From: Proteles cristata cristata
Taxonomy: Eukaryota; Chordata; Mammalia; Carnivora; Hyaenidae
NCBI GenBank assembly: GCA_017311185.1
Contig: JAESUZ010000986.1
Location: 1 to 64,000 of the forward strand
Length of the DNA stretch: 64,000 bases
Reading direction: 5' to 3'
This document shows positions 45,886-56,394 of the stretch, piece after piece. The number at the start of each line of letters is the position of its first letter. Positions within the stretch are counted from its first letter, which is position 1. Below the pieces are notes generated by a model. The model saw only the letters and a list, made by a program, of their open reading frames with translations, searched no databases and was not told the origin of the DNA. Position numbers and translations under genes: made by a program.

Positions 45886-47469
45886 CAGAAGTCCTTCTTC
45901 AGTAAATATGTCCCTTTTTCTCTTAGAAAGCCAGACATGTAGCATGTCATCTTTGCCCCAGTAGCCTGGGGGGGAGGGTGTTTGCCCCAGAGAAAAGCAA
46001 TCCAGCATTGTGTGAGGGTCTGCAAAGACTGCTCCAAAGACATAAGCTTTGTCCTAAATAGCTAAACAGGCATAAGTAATGAACAGTCTCATTGTTGCTT
46101 TCAACCCCTAGTAGTAGACTTCTTAGAACTCTGGCTGCCTGAAGAGGTCAACCGCTTACCCCTTCTCCCTCACCATGAGTACAACAGAGGACTGGGGATA
46201 GAATTGGTGAAAATGGGCACCCATACATATACGTTTTCTGGGAGTTACAGTTTCCTAAGGTCATACTTTGCCAAGAGTGGCTTTTCAGGAACCCACAGAT
46301 CCTAACAGGATACATTTAGGTGCTTCCTCAAACTTTATCCACATTACCCCAGAGCCCAGTGTGGTGACCTCATAGGTACACTAGCATTGCACTCCTGTCT
46401 TAACCACAGGTTATAAAACAATGTATGAAATATCACACAAATGTGACCTTAATGATGACTTATCATTTAGGCCCAGGCCTGGATGAGACTGAGTTCCTCT
46501 AGCCTTGCCATGACCTCCCCAGGCCTGCAGTATTTGTGCTGAAGACTGCTGTGATTCAGGTCAGCAGTGTGTGTAGTGTGGAATCCCATACCTTTCTGTA
46601 GACCTTGAAGAGTTCATGCTATCTTCACTCAGGGACCTTGGTTTTCAAGGAGGTGTGGCCAATGTGAAGTACTGGTAGAAGACTGGAAGTCAGGATGTAC
46701 CAGAGATACCTCCATTTTGCTTCTGATGAGGCCTCCAGCAGTAGCTTCTTTTGTTTGCTTGTTTATTTATGCAGTTTCAGTTCTTACTGGTCAATCCCAT
46801 CCTCTGTGTTCCCAGCTACTATGGAGTGGTCCCTATCACAGTTCTAAATCTCACCCACTGGCTTCAGTACCTGACTGTAGTAATGCCACACCTTCTCTGT
46901 GTCCCTTCAGCCCTAGGTATAGTGGCAGCTTTCTGTTCTTGCTAATATCTGAGTTCCCTCACCATCCTTCCTTGGCTTCTTAGCTGCACTCTTTCATCAT
47001 CTATCTAACCAGTTCCCTGTATTACATTGCTTCTGTTTGAAATGCTTCTGTCAGGTCTGTGTTCCTCATTAGATACTCAAGTGATACTTGAGTCAGTGCT
47101 ATTTTATCTTCATGTTGGACCTAAGGCTCTCGGGTGAGATTTGTAGTCTCCCAGGTCACGCACTGGTACACTAGGCACTGTTTCCTTTCAACAGTTAAGT
47201 TTCCCTGAAGATACCCTGGGTTTCATGTACCCTTTGGGCTATGACCCTGTGAGGGAGACAGGGTGCTTGTCATTTCTTAGTGACCTACTTGCTATAAACA
47301 CTAGTTAAACTTTTTGAGATTGTCCTTATGTTCCTTCTTACTGGTTAAATTCATTTCTTTCTAGGTTAAAAAAAAACTGCTTAGTTCAATATCCATTTTC
47401 CCTTTTTCGTTGGTTTATGATATACACTCTTTGATACTTCTCTAGACTTTGTGGCTAGAGATAAGCCTT
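45886..47469. other. Unique-looking sequence; possible old LTR-like piece at 46795-47110
   Basis: No gene recognised. The segment GCCCTAGGTATAGTGGCAGC with downstream ATTAGATACTCAAGTGATAC resembles an ancient LTR-like end, but I cannot place it in a family. Confidence 0.4.
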
Positions 47470-47484
47470 TAAATAAAACAAATA

Positions 47485-47733
47485 GGACACCTGGGTGGCT
47501 CAGTGGTTAATTGTCCGACTTTACCTCAGGTCATGATCTCACAGTTTGTGAGTTTGAGCCCCACATCAGGCTCTGTACTGACAGCTCAGAGCCTGGGGCC
47601 TGGTTCAGTTTCTGTTTCTCCCTCACTCTCTACCCCTCCCAGCTTGCTCTCTCTCTCTCTCTCAAAATAAATACACATTCAAACTTTTTTTAAAAACTGC
47701 CATTAAAAATAAATAAATAAGTAAATAAATAAG
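47485..47733 (+). mobile_element. CAN-SINE with expanded A-rich tail and perfect TSD
   Basis: Head GGACACCTGGGTGGCTCAGT, B-box region, body with CTCTCTCTCTCTCTC, tail from 47663. The tail continues through AAAACTGCCATT into TAAA and GTAAA units. TSD TAAATAAAACAAATA is exact at 47470-47484 and 47734-47748, so the whole A-rich tract belongs to the insertion. Confidence 0.95.
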
Positions 47734-47748
47734 TAAATAAAACAAATA

Positions 47749-48439
47749 AACACAAATGCAAAAGCAAAGCAAGCCAGGGATGCAGAGCATTGAGGACCAC
47801 ACAGATCTATTAAAGTGATCAGCAGCTATATCTGATTTCCAGGAAGAGCAATGGCCACAGGGCTATCAGCAATGTACAGCGATAGGGGTGTGGGACATCT
47901 AGTGGCAATGGTGTCTTCACCAACTATGTTCTGTAGCATGATTTTGAACATGATCTTTGAATGTGTAGCATCTGAGCCTGGTTTGCTGCCTTTCCTAGAG
48001 ATTTTGTGACCTACCCTATAACATTTTTTATAAATCATAAAAAATTTGTTTCTAATATTTATAAATTAATAATACATACAGAAATTGGAAACCTGGACAG
48101 TATTTTATGATCCATAAAAACCACACATTCAGGTGGGCCCAGGTATACTCTAATCTTATGTGCTTTCAAAATGGATCCACAATATCTGAGCTCCATGTAA
48201 ATATTCACTAAAAGCCCCTGTGATAATTGGATGATTAATATGATCTGTCCTTTGAATGCCAGTAGGTCTTTGACCTCAGCTATGCCATTGGTGCCCAGTG
48301 GGCTGATTAGTTAAGTGGCCACGGCAGCAGGAACTAACCTACTAATTTAATTATGTGGAATTCCCTTCACTAAAGATTTCCCAGAATCACCAACTTGCCA
48401 GTTCTAGTGACAACCCTAACCTTCTCAACTGATACCATT
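47749..48439. other. Unassigned; possibly ERVL-related flank
   Basis: A 70-codon minus ORF has no known domain. Because a retroviral integrase remnant starts just downstream, this stretch may be decayed LTR or internal sequence, which I cannot show. Confidence 0.35.
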
Positions 48440-49335
48440 CTAGTCATTCATATGGTGGCAGGTTCATCATATTGGATTTGTCTTGTGGAGGGAGAAGCAG
48501 TATCTCCTTGCTAAAATGGAAACTATTTGGATTTACTTCTCTTCCTTCCATGGTTCTGCCAAAACCATTATCTGCAGATACTCTGAACACCTTGTTCACT
48601 ATCACAGTATCTCACTCAATGTTGTTTCTCACAAAGAAACTCATATTTTAGTAAAAGAAGCCAATGGGCTTGTACCCATGGAAATTCATAGTCTTATCAT
48701 AAATTCTGTCTCAGAAGCACCTGGCTTTTTATAGTAGAATGACTGAAATAAGACTCAGTTATTATGCCAATATAAAGTCAACATCTTGGAATGTTGGGGT
48801 ACCATCTTAGAAGTGAGACCAACTTGTGTTTGATATGTACTGTAGGCCCTTGCAGAAAACAGGGACCCAGGGACCAAGGTGAGGAAATGGGAGTGCTGCT
48901 TCTCACAATTACTTTTAATATTATGGTCACTATACTGTGATTCTAGGCAATCGTTGTATAGAAGCTTTAGTACTTGGAGAAGACATACTTCCACCAGAGG
49001 AAGCAACAGAGACTACCACTCTGCCTTTCCATTACCACTGGATGAGGAAAATATAGGCCATACTATTGGCTGGGGTTCCTGATGTGACTGATTCTGGTTA
49101 TCAAAGTTTTCTGATATATATTCTGCTATACAGTGGGATCAGAAAGGAATATGAATGAAATCCAGAGGAAACTCCTAGGACTTCCTGTTCAGTCATGAGT
49201 TAAGGGAAGCTATTTCAATTCTTTCTAATCAGGAACCACTGAAAGCTCAGATCCTCAAAAACAAAGTTTTGAGTCATTCCACAGTAGGAACACTGGCCAT
49301 TTGAAGAGGAAGTAAAGGAATGAGTAGTGGAGGGA
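48440..49335 (+). pseudogene. Decayed ERVL-type endogenous retroviral pol remnant (integrase and 3' pol)
   Basis: Conceptual translation in shifting + frames gives fragments that resemble the integrase core and the region after it in class III (ERVL-like) elements. They include the frame at 48483-48734 (SHKETHILVKEANGLVP region near 48630), its continuation after two stops to about 48840, and 48879-49082. Stops and indels are frequent, so it is a long-dead fossil with no protein product. A + strand ERVL-like LTR lies at 51836-52200 and may be related. The call rests on pattern memory, not on a search. The young L1 at 49345 interrupts the 3' side. Confidence 0.55.
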
Positions 49336-49344
49336 GGAAATAAC

Positions 49345-49787
49345 GGACGAACGGATCAAGAAGATGTGGTTTATCTATACGATGGAGTACTACATGGCAA
49401 TGAGAAAGAATGAAATCTGGCCATGTGTAGCAACAGGGATGGACCTTGAGGGTGTTATGCTGAGCGAAATAAGTCAGGCAGAAAAGGACAAATATCATAT
49501 GTTTGCACATATAGGAGGATTGGGAGGAACTTAACAGAGGACCATGGGGGAGAAGAAGGGGAGAAATGGTGGGGGAAAGGGAGACAGACAAACCATGAGA
49601 GACTCTTGAATGCTGAGAACAAACTGAGGACTCATGGGTGTGGGGGGGCAGGGGGGAGAAGGGCATGGAGGAGGGCACTTGTGGGGATGAGCACCAGGTG
49701 TTATATGGAAACCAACCTGACAATAAACTATCTGTAAAAAAATAAATAAATAAAATAAAATGTAAAAAAAAAAAAAAAAAAAAAAAA
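49345..49787 (+). mobile_element. Young 5'-truncated L1 with A24 tail
   Basis: It begins inside ORF2 about 190 bases before the stop, then has a G-rich 3' UTR (GTGTGGGGGGGCAGGGGGGA near 49640), GACAATAAACTATCTG and an A-rich tail ending in 24 uninterrupted A. Flanked by GAAATAAC (49337-49344 and 49788-49795), a TSD of at least 8 bp. The pure A run and the unbroken ORF2 end mark it as the youngest L1 in the window. Confidence 0.95.
49346..49534 (+). pseudogene. L1 ORF2 C-terminal end, open but 5'-truncated
   Basis: About 62 codons in one frame, with IKKMWFIYTMEYYMAMRKN early and a stop at 49532-49534. It matches the C-terminal end of ORF2 in the full-length L1 (4612-4790) but without frameshifts. 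It lacks the endonuclease, reverse transcriptase and a start, so it is non-functional. Confidence 0.92.
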
Positions 49788-49795
49788 GAAATAAC

Positions 49796-50079
49796 AAATA
49801 TTTACCATGGTCTCCTTACCAAGGGAGTCATGGTTTGAGAATAGACATTAAAAGTGTAGGAGATAATCTGCATTTTCAAGAATATAAAGAAAACCCTCCA
49901 AAGGTTTTCCTGTGCAACAAAAAATCCAAAGTTCATTTTGATTCACAAAATGAGAGTTAGCCCCTCTCACTTCATTTCATTTCACCCATTGTCTACCATG
50001 TTAAAGTTCACCAGGGAGCTTCATTCTCGTCTCGAGAACCTGTACTACCTGCCTCTCCAACCTGTAATGCTCTCCTTCT
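49796..50079. other. No gene seen
   Basis: No recognised features; the 3' part may be diverged L2. Confidence 0.4.
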
Positions 50080-50405
50080 AGATATCTAGAAGATATCTAG
50101 AAGATGGCCTCATCTCTCATTTTAATTGGATCTCTGCTCAAATACTCCTCATCAGTGAAACTTTCCTTGGTCACCATATATGAATTGTACTATCTCATTT
50201 TCCTCTCCACCTCCTTAACCATACTTTAGTTCCCATTACAGAACTAATGACTATATTGCATATTAGATAATAGACATATATATGTTTATTGTCTGTCCCT
50301 CTCCAATGGACTACAGTGTCCATGGGGACAGAAAACTTTTGCTTATTATTATATCCGTAGGGCCTAGAATAGTGGAGGTGTTCAAATATTTATTGAATAA
50401 ATGTT
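50080..50405 (+). mobile_element. L2 3' end, sense
   Basis: CTCTGCTCAAATACTCCTCA, GTGAAACTTTCCTTGGTCAC, CTCCAATGGACTACAGTGTC, GGGCCTAGAATAGTGGAGGT and TATTTATTGAATAAATG follow an L2 3' UTR to its end. At 50077-50101 an 11-bp unit (AGATATCTAGA) is tandemly doubled and includes a 14-bp palindrome. Confidence 0.82.
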
Positions 50406-51513
50406 TTAATTAATTAGTCAATTAATGCCAAAAATAATTCCAGACCATGGAAAGCCTTGGAAATCAGATATTTGTGTCTCTCAAAGTTCAGACAGTTTAA
50501 TAAGCTTAACATAGAAGATGTTTTAGAGAGTTTTTGAAATTGCTCAGGGTCTTGTGCTATCTTCCAAGGTCTTTAGCTATTCAGAGCTGTACTAATGGCT
50601 TCATCTACTCTGAAAATGCTTTTAAGTTGATCCCTATTCTTCCCAAACTACCTCTAAATCTCCTTTCTGAGCATCCTTAATTCCTTTTTCCAGCAAACTG
50701 CCGACTTCTGTGTGTGTGTGTTTGTGTTTTTAACATTTTTTTTCTCCAAGTGATATATCTTGATTATTCAGCAGCTGCTTCATAAAGATGGTGGGAAAGG
50801 GCCTTATATCTTTATTATCACCCAGCATTCTGATTAATGTGCTTGTTTGCTTCTGCATATCAGTTTTTGAAGCTATCTGAAGCTGTTTCTTTCATTATCA
50901 GAACATTTGCACTGTTACTCAAATGGCTGGCTCTAGTGAAATATAGTATGGAGTTAACTCTTTACTGTCCCATCAGGGCAGTCAAGGTGGCCTTTTTCCA
51001 CTTGTTCTGTTTACACTATCCTGCTTCTTCAAGATTGATCCAGAAATTTCTGCCACTCTTCCATGACTCATTTCTTTTCCCTTTGAGTTCATTTTGCATA
51101 TATAGTTTCTACCTCACATTGAAGTCCTTACTTACAGTTAGGCATTCTGTTTCAGTGGGGGGTTCAAACTCTTTTCCGTCTCTAGGTTATTACCAGTTCC
51201 CACATTCTCATCAGCAACATCTCTCTCTCTCTTGTCAGTAATCATCAGTAGTGGATCAATCTCTCTTGTCAGTAGTGGAGAATTTGACATGCCCCATTTG
51301 CATTCTATTTGGAAACCTCTGCTGATTTCATTTGTCTCAATTATCTTTCTCAACTTGTAATTTCTGGGATCCTTGATTATATCTCACATTTCTATAGTAT
51401 TTCTCCAAATAGTAGCTTAACATGTGGGGCACTATCTTTCAGTAAAAAGCAATTGATTGATAGATTTCTTGATTGATTACTCATTGAGGGTTTTACTGAA
51501 ATTTAGGTGAATC

Positions 51514-51516
<3 letters not shown>
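50406..51516. other. Unique-looking sequence with one copy of a local duplicate
   Basis: The 134-codon + ORF at 50837-51241 shows no recognised domain. Its length is within what chance allows in a window of this size. Positions 50684-50790 resemble 52424-52530. Confidence 0.45.
50684..50790 (+). repeat. Diverged local repeat, copy 1
   Basis: CTTTTTCCAGCAAACTGCCG, ACTTCTGTGTGTG, TTTTAACATTTTTTTTCTCC, AAGTGATATATCTTG recur in the same order at 52424-52530. Identity is roughly 80% by eye. Confidence 0.65.
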
Positions 51517-51554
<38 letters not shown>

Positions 51555-51576
51555 ACATACACACACACACACACAC
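51517..51576. repeat. (AC)n microsatellite, interrupted
   Basis: About 30 AC units with two AT interruptions. Confidence 0.97.
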
Positions 51577-51835
51577 TTGAATACCTTTACTTCTATTCCA
51601 AACTTTCAATAAAGCTGTTCTTGGATTGACTGACTGTGTGTTGTAGATGGAGGTCCCACACCTCCACAGAAAGTCCAGTTTTAATTCTTCAAGCATTAAC
51701 TCCCATTTCAAGTATGGCAAAGACCAAGTACCCTCTCACCCTCAGGCCTCTTCTAGTCCAGCCTCTGGGGAAGTGGAAGTACTACTGGAGACCAAATTCA
51801 ATGATGTGGGTAATCCATCCACCCATCCATCTATC

Positions 51836-52200
51836 TATTATATCTATGTAATAAAACTCCAATAAAAACTCTGGACACTGAAGCTGAGTTTCCCAAGTTG
51901 GTAATAACTCTGTTTGTTTTTTTGCACATTGATGCTGGGAGGATAATGTGACCTGAAGATGACATGAGCTTTGCAGTTGGAACCCTCCTAACCTCTGTCC
52001 TATATTGTTGATTTTAATCTTTGTAACAAATTATGACTGTGTATATAATAGCTTTCAGTGAGTTCTGTGAGTCTTTCTTCTGAATGATCAAGACTGAGGT
52101 GGTATTGGGAATCCCCAAACTTGCATTTAGTGTCAGACATGAGTGAAGTCTGAGAGACTGTGCCCAAGATTTTGCAGTTTGGCTAACTCTGGTAATGACA
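51836..52200 (+). mobile_element. ERVL-like LTR, sense
   Basis: GTAATAAAACTCCAATAAAA, CTCTGGACACTGAAGCTGAG, then GAGTTCTGTGAGTCTTTCTT, AGACTGAGGTGGTATTGGGA, ATCCCCAAACTTG and AGTGTCAGACATGAGTGAAG fit the 3' half of an ancient ERV class III type LTR. The 5' boundary may be nearer 51640. It might be the 3' LTR of the element whose integrase remnant lies at 48440-49335; that link is inference. Confidence 0.58.
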
Positions 52201-52423
52201 CCCTCATATTCCTCTCCTTTCTCAGAGTTTGAAACATGACCAGAATCACAACTTTACATTGTTGTAGTTTGGTAGAGACAAGGCTAACATTTTCTTTTGT
52301 TCTGATTTATTTTTCCACCCACTCAGTCTGTGCCAGCTTTATTTCTTCAGCCCTTTCTCAGCTTCTGGCTTCCCTCTTCACAATGTCTGCTACCTTGTAC
52401 TCAACCTTGCTCAGATCCACACT

Positions 52424-52530
52424 CTCTTTTTCCAGCAAACTACAGACTTCTTTGTGTGCATTTTTTTAAACATTTTCTTCTCCAAGTGATACATCTTGTG
52501 ATAGAAACAGCTGCCTCTCAGCTGGTGCAA
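52424..52530 (+). repeat. Diverged local repeat, copy 2
   Basis: CTTTTTCCAGCAAACTACAG, ACTTCTTTGTGTG, TTAAACATTTTCTTCTCCAA, GTGATACATCTTG and CAGCTGCCTC match copy 1 at 50684-50790, 1.74 kb upstream, in the same orientation. Confidence 0.65.
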
Positions 52531-52724
52531 TTCACTATTAGCGTTCTCTGAAAGTTATACATGATCTTCAGAGACCCAGGGATTACCAATGCCCACTGTT
52601 CCCCAAACTTCAAATTTCCCTCACTCCCTATCAGAGATTGACTGGGAGCCACAAGGGCAGGTCGTTAGGTGCTTGGATTTCCTTTGCATTAAATACTTTT
52701 TCTACCCATTCTGAGCCACCTCCT

Positions 52725-52910
52725 AAAGTTGCTTAGCCAGGTGTTTCATTTATCTGATTATAAGAATCCCTTGGGGGCTCTTGTTAAACTTTCAGATTCT
52801 TAGCACGTTTCATGGAGATTTTTATTGTAGGTCTGAGCCTTGACCTGAGAGCCTATAATATCTGAATTTCAATAATAAGTGTACCAATTATTCTTATGAA
52901 TACTAACCAT
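52725..52910 (+). repeat. MER5-type DNA transposon fossil
   Basis: ATAAGAATCCCTTGGGGGCT, CTTGTTAAACTTTCAGATTC, GTAGGTCTGAGCCTTGACCT, CTGAATTTCAATAATAAGTG fits the MER5-like layout, diverged. Confidence 0.6.
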
Positions 52911-53602
52911 ATCAATGAGCCTGGACCTCAGCTTCATATCTACTTGTAGCTTTCAATTACTACCCTGTGTATTTTCCTCATCCCTGCTGGTGTTAAGACA
53001 CAAACCTGAATCTGTTTTGTATGCCTTCTGTGTTGAAGGAGTCAGGGCCTAGGCATGGTCCTGGGGCTGGCAGTCCTCCTAGCCCACCTTGTTATGGCCG
53101 GCACTCCTCTCTGGCACTAAGATCTTTCCTGTGCCTTATCCCAGCGTCTGTAGTCTTGCCACACATGCATGGATGGATATCAAATATGATGACCAACTCC
53201 ACAAACAACATCATTTAATTCAATAAACATTTACTTACTTGAGTTATGTCCCAGGCACTGTGCTAGTTGCTGGCAAGATAAAAAAGGGAAAATACTCATA
53301 GTTTAAAGGGCATGACAGACACATAAAGAAACAGCCATAATACCTCATGATGAATGCTTTAGCAGAAGCGTGTACAAAGTGCTATGGAAACTCAGACGGG
53401 GAAGTGATTAATTCCTCCTGGGAAAGGTCAGGAAAAGTCACAGAGAAGAGTTTACATTTGGAAGGTGACTGAAAGTTCTCCCAGAGGTCAGGGTGACGGG
53501 AAGGCATTCCAGGGAGAGAGCAAAGCCGAATCAAAGCCAAGGAGAGTGAGAGTGCTCTCTGTGCTCAGGCAACTTGGACTGAGCAGCCCAGTGGACAAAG
53601 AA

Positions 53603-53773
53603 CAGTGTTTTTTCCAAGTGTGGTCCTCACGCCATCTGCACCATAATCCCTTGGAGAATCTGTTGAAAATGCACATTTCAAGGTCTCCATTTCACACTCA
53701 CTGATTCAGAATTTCAGGTGTTGGGACTAAGTCATCTTTATTCTTAGCAAGCCTTCTAGATGATTCTTAAACC
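53603..53773 (+). repeat. MER5-type fossil, first of two
   Basis: CAGTGTTTTTTCCAAGTGTG, GCACCATAATCCCTTGGAGA, AATCTGTTGAAAATGCACAT, CTGATTCAGAATTTCAGGTG, AGATGATTCTTAAACC. Confidence 0.78.
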
Positions 53774-53781
53774 AATTAATG

Positions 53782-53960
53782 TAGTGATTCTCCACTTCTA
53801 TATGTTATAATCACCAGGGGAGCTTTAGAAAATTTCAATGTCTGAGTCTCACTTTCAGAGATTATCATTTATTGGGCCTTGGGGGTAGCCTGGGTGTCAG
53901 AGCAAGCTTCTCTGGTGATTCTAATTTGGAGAACAACTCCACCTAAATTGAGAATCACAG
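53782..53960 (+). repeat. MER5-type fossil, second of two
   Basis: AGTGATTCTCCACTTCTATA, TAATCACCAGGGGAGCTTTA, GGTGATTCTAATTTGGAGAA and terminal GAGAATCACAG. It lies 8 bp after the first copy and in the same orientation. Confidence 0.78.
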
Positions 53961-54120
53961 GACCACAGCATCAGATTCAAGATGAAATAGGCACATGGAG
54001 AGCTGCTACAAATTATGATGGAGATGTAAGAAGTTCATGAAGGGTCTTCCATGCCAGTTTGGGGAGTTTGGTTTTGATTTTATGAGTAATAGAGGTGGCT
54101 CCTACAAGGACACATTTTTC

Positions 54121-54869
54121 TTTAGGTCTCATTAAATAGTGGTGGTGGTAGAAAACAAGACCAAATCTGGATTGTACACACTTCGTGTTAGGGGTAGGGA
54201 TATTCCCCTGGAAGCTTGTCTACGTGAAGTAGCTTAGCTATGCCCTCAGGATGACTGTATTTTCCCAGTAACTGGGCACTGAGTAATCCTATTACTTCAT
54301 TCAGAGATGCATCATGCACTAGCCTGTGGCCATTGTTGAAAATTTTCCAGGTTGTACCCCAGATGGATTCTGAGCCATTAAGCTCAGAGGTTAGACGTAT
54401 AAGCTTCACCCAAGTCCCTGAGCTTAATAAATAGAAAGAAATGTGTGGATTATGGTACATTTGGAACACAGAAACATTTTGGGGTGGATCAAATAGCAGA
54501 GAAGAGGGATAAAGTATAGGAAAACAGCCAGTCACCATCCCAGTCTGAGGTCCTGGAACCTTAGTGGTCACCTTGATCAAGATAGAATGAGATATTTGAT
54601 GGATTCAGATGTGAAAGGAAAGGAAAGGAGGTCAGAAGTCCAGTTCAGGAGCCACTTGAAGGCCCTACCTAGTCATGCAGACCTCAGTGAAATCTCTCTC
54701 TCTTAGAGTCTCCTCAAATTTCTCCCTTTTCCTCATCTGTCTTCTCCATCCTTTCTCCTCTTCACTAACCTTCTGCATCCTCATTACCTACAGGGCTCAC
54801 AAGAACAACCAGCAAAGCCTGCAGACTCAAAAGTTTTAAATGAGCCCAGGAGTTACAGCCTTTGTTGAA
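54121..54869. other. Unique-looking sequence with a 130-codon minus ORF
   Basis: The minus frame at 54580-54188 is open for 130 codons and contains no domain I recognise (for example ASLNEVIGLLSAQLLGKYS). No start context, splice sites or promoter supports a gene. It may be chance or a piece of an unrecognised repeat. Confidence 0.35.
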
Positions 54870-54990
54870 TCTTAGAACTGAGAAAATGTGGACAGTTTTT
54901 GGTCCAACTCATCTAATTTGTAAAAGAAGAAAAGTGACTACCCAGAGAGGAGAAGATCATACAGCTAGTCAGTGATAGAAATAAGATAGC
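54870..54990 (-). repeat. MIR-like fragment, antisense
   Basis: CATCTAATTTGTAAAAGAAG, AAAAGTGACTACCCAGAGAG, CATACAGCTAGTCAGTGATA follows a reversed MIR-type core; diverged. Confidence 0.55.
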
Positions 54991-54994
54991 TCAG

Positions 54995-55105
54995 TGGGTG
55001 TTGTGTGTAAATTCTATACTTGAAACTAGTATTATACTGTATGTTATCCAACTGCAATTTAGATAAAAACTTGAAAAAGAAACAAAACAAACAAACAAAA
55101 GACAG
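54995..55105 (+). mobile_element. L1 3' end, severely truncated
   Basis: GTGTAAATTCTATACTTGAA, ACTAGTATTATACTGTATGT, TTAGATAAAAACTTG then an A-rich run with AAACAAACAAAC: an L1 3' UTR terminus and tail of about 110 bp. Confidence 0.7.
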
Positions 55106-55734
55106 ACCCATGTCTTTTGACTTTCTCAGAGAGCCACTGTCTACTGCACCAAGCTGTTATCACAATGGTAAATTCTTATGTTTTGCATGCTTTGAGTGCG
55201 ACATTTTATATTCACCATGCTTGGTTCCTACAGCCATTTTATAAGGTGGCTACACCAATTAGTTCCTCATGTTTGCTAAGTCAACTGAAGAAGAAAACTA
55301 TTTTGTTTAAAAACACAAATTTCACCAGAAAGGAAGTACAAATTTACAAAATAGGGAATTTTAGGTTCATATAATTTTAGGCCAAATAATCAAGTTTTTC
55401 ATATAGTAGATTCTAGAAATATAGCTTGCCATTATTATTATTTAGAGTCCCAGAACCACTACCCTGGAACAGGGAGAGACTTTCATGGTTTGTGGTTGAG
55501 CGCAGGAAAGGACATTATGTGATTGATTACATTACTTCGGTCCTTTGACCTTTGTCTTGCTTCTATTTCAAGTCTACTGACCTTGTCTGCTGCTGCTATC
55601 ACAGTAGAATGTGGGAAATGAAATCATGTGCCTTTAGCTGTGGCCTTTTGAAACTGGGAACCCATTGTGGTGTCTGACTCAGTGCCTGATACATAGCAGG
55701 CATTCAGGTTATTTACTGCACTGAGCTGACATGA
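55106..55734. other. No gene seen
   Basis: No recognised features, apart from a MIR-like 3' trace at 55675-55715 (AGTGCCTGATACATAGCAGG). Confidence 0.4.
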
Positions 55735-55840
55735 CCTCTGCAGAGCTTCACTGGATTACTATCAGGGTGACCTTGGACAAGTCATTTGCATTCTCCAAGC
55801 TCACTCTTTGCTCCTACAAAATAGTAGATGAGAACCAGAC
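55735..55840 (+). repeat. MIR SINE core
   Basis: GGTGACCTTGGACAAGTCAT, TTGCATTCTCCAAGCTCACT, CTACAAAATAGTAGATGAGA is a MIR core. Confidence 0.75.
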
Positions 55841-56154
55841 ACTTTCTGATGTTCCTTCCCACTAAGAGATTATATAGATTTTGGCATCTCTTTCAAAAAA
55901 TCCCAGAAATTTGGACCAGGACTGTCTTTGGTCAATTAGCCCAACCCATACCATGTTCAAGGCAGAGCCAGACTATTCAAAGAAGTGGAGATTTGGCAAC
56001 TTTGTGGTTTGTGTAATAGTGAAAGTCAGCCAAAAAGAATAATTCAGATTAAAAATTCTTTGAGGGCCAGAAGTAATCTTTTTTGCTCAATATCCATCAA
56101 GTCAATGAGAAATAGTTGAGTCTCTGGTTGTCTTCCTTGCTTTCACTAATGTAT

Positions 56155-56350
56155 ACCTTACATACTGTAAAATGCACAGATCTAAAATGGATAGCTTGGT
56201 GAATTTTTACATATTATTATGTCTGACTTTTTCACTCAGCGTTACATCTGAGACTTATCTGTGTTGTTTCATGTATCAGGAGGTTGTTTTATTTTTATTT
56301 GCTATATGTGAGCCATATGACTATATCACATTGTGTGACAATCATACAAC
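56155..56350 (-). mobile_element. Ancient L1 3' UTR fragment
   Basis: GACTTTTTCACTCAGCGTTA, GTGTTGTTTCATGTATCAGG and a preceding ACTGTAAAATGCACAGATCT are the reversed 3' region of an old L1. Confidence 0.58.
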
Positions 56351-56394
56351 TTAAAGATTTACCAGTGCAGAATATTAGCTACAACCTAGGAGAA

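Larger units (their letters stand above)
53215..54120 (-). mobile_element. L2 LINE, antisense, split by two MER5-type copies
   Basis: First part 53215-53600: AATTCAATAAACATTTACTT, GTCCCAGGCACTGTGCTAGT, GGCATTCCAGGGAGAGAGCA. Second part 53962-54120: GAAGGGTCTTCCATGCCAGT, GAGTTTGGTTTTGATTTTAT. Both follow the reversed L2 consensus in order, so one L2 was interrupted after it had inserted. Confidence 0.78.

Noticed and set aside
46717..46983. 88-codon plus ORF
   Set aside because: A second frame over the same bases is open as well, and the region has a possible old LTR-like composition. No domain.
50837..51241. 134-codon plus ORF with hydrophobic residues, resembling a membrane protein
   Set aside because: The hydrophobicity follows from T-rich DNA. 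No signal peptide pattern or domain, and chance length.
55020..55374. Two overlapping plus ORFs (74 and 85 codons)
   Set aside because: The first starts in an L1 tail. Both lack domains and overlap in different frames.
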